6,223 nt of DNA from DAOTVC01 sp034437215. GTDB lineage: Bacteria > Chloroflexota > Anaerolineae > B4-G1 > SLSP01. The notes under the pieces are model-generated. The model was not told where the DNA came from and did no database searches. It was given only the letters and a program-made list of their open reading frames with translations. Below, piece by piece: positions 5,589 to 6,223 of the stretch. Location: contig DAOTVC010000008.1 in NCBI GenBank assembly GCA_034437215.1, forward strand, positions 1 through 6,223. The letters are read 5' to 3'. A program made the translations under genes and the position numbers. Within the stretch, counting starts at the first letter, position 1; every line of letters starts with the position of its first letter.

Positions 5589-6223
5589 ATGAAGAGTTAC
5601 GTATGCATCACCGGCGCGTCGGGCGGGCTGGGCAAGGCCTTCGTCATCGAGTGCGCCGCTCGCGGTTGGGATCTCTTTTTGACCGACGTGCACGCGGAGC
5701 CCCTGGAGGCCCTGGCCCAGGGCGTCGAGCGGCTCTACAACGTGCGCGTCCTCACCCACGCTGCCGATCTGACCGATCCGGCGGCCCGCGCGGCTCTCTG
5801 GGAGCGGGTCCACCGCCTGGGTCTGCGCTTCCACGCGCTGATCAACATCGCGGGGATCGATTTCGAGGGCGGCTTCGACGAGCGGCGCCCCGAGGAGCTC
5901 CTGGCCATCCTGCGGCTCAACGTCGAGAACAGCGTGGAGATGACCCGGCGCGTGCTCTCCTACCGCGATCCGGCGCGCACCCTGCACATCATCAACGTCA
6001 GCAGCCTGGCGAGCTTCTACCCCATGCCCCTGAAGGCCGTCTACGCGGCCTCCAAGCGCTTCCTGCTCGACCTCTCCAGGGCCCTCAACGAGGAGCTGCG
6101 CGCCGACGGCGTGACGGTGACGGCCCTCTGCCCCGCCGGCCTGCCCACCACCCCCGACTGCATCGAGAAGATCGAAGCCCAGGGCTTCCTGGGACGGCTC
6201 ACGACGCTGGACGTCGGGCCCGT
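5589..6223 (+). CDS. Short-chain dehydrogenase/reductase (SDR), truncated by window edge
   Basis: The first 211 residues are visible; the frame is open at the right edge. It is an NAD(P)-dependent Rossmann-fold oxidoreductase of the classical SDR type. The cofactor motif TGASGGLG is at residues 8-15, the adenine-contacting Asp is in ADL (59-61), and the NAG-like motif NIAG is at 86-89. The catalytic tetrad is Asn111, Ser139 (in INVSSLASF), Tyr152 and Lys156 (YAASK), followed by CPAGLPTT at 181-188. Classical SDRs are usually about 250 residues, so perhaps 40-60 residues are missing. All catalytic residues are present, so it should be active. The general layout resembles the DltE-like group (COG0300), which has many unassigned substrates; no substrate can be named. 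It is read away from the cyclase gene, from the shared intergenic region, and is not part of that transcript. Confidence 0.92.
   Translation, partial: MKSYVCITGASGGLGKAFVIECAARGWDLFLTDVHAEPLEALAQGVERLYNVRVLTHAADLTDPAARAALWERVHRLGLRFHALINIAGIDFEGGFDERRPEELLAILRLNVENSVEMTRRVLSYRDPARTLHIINVSSLASFYPMPLKAVYAASKRFLLDLSRALNEELRADGVTVTALCPAGLPTTPDCIEKIEAQGFLGRLTTLDVGP

Noticed and set aside
5490..5987. 165-codon minus-strand frame opposite the SDR gene
   Set aside because: Antisense to a gene with every SDR motif and an ideal ribosome binding site.
1..6223. tRNA, rRNA, CRISPR array, insertion sequence or phage genes
   Set aside because: No cloverleaf, no regularly spaced repeats, no transposase or integrase motifs and no terminal inverted repeats were seen in reading through the window.

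Overview
The window is GC-rich bacterial DNA (roughly two thirds G+C by eye) with strong third-position G/C coding bias, clear Shine-Dalgarno sites and sigma70-type promoters. No rRNA or other taxonomic marker is present. The large cyclase/ATPase/TPR fusion, the B12-type radical SAM protein with a DUF4070-like tail and the O-antigen-ligase-like membrane protein are all families I associate with Chloroflexota and, as second choice, Deinococcota (Thermales). This taxonomic guess is an inference from family resemblance only.

Layout from left to right. (1) 1-176, minus strand: the first 58 residues of a membrane protein resembling the O-antigen ligase/polymerase family, running off the left edge. 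A near-consensus minus-strand promoter lies at 493-521, which gives a leader of about 310 nt without any ATG. (2) 554-853, plus strand: the 3' end of a former gene. It is open and coding-like in one frame but has no start codon, and it ends in a Cys/Pro-rich tail. (3) 883-954: two strong hairpins between the ends of two convergent reading frames, the probable terminators. (4) 966-2303, minus: a complete B12-binding radical SAM enzyme of 445 residues. (5) 2362-5316, minus: a complete 984-residue protein with an N-terminal class III nucleotide cyclase domain, a central NB-ARC-type ATPase and a long TPR array. (6) 5317-5588: a divergent intergenic region with a promoter for each direction, a short repeat and a candidate operator. 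(7) 5589-6223, plus: a short-chain dehydrogenase/reductase (SDR) cut by the right edge.

The cyclase/ATPase gene and the radical SAM gene point the same way, 58 nt apart, with no promoter visible between them. They are probably transcribed together from the promoter at 5410-5438 to the hairpins at 883-954. The SDR gene is read from the same intergenic region in the opposite direction. A reasonable reading is a large signalling/regulatory ATPase transcribed ahead of an orphan radical SAM enzyme, but nothing in the sequence names the enzyme's substrate. Two nearly identical copies of a 26-27 bp intergenic repeat bracket the cyclase gene, and one of them supplies its stop codon.
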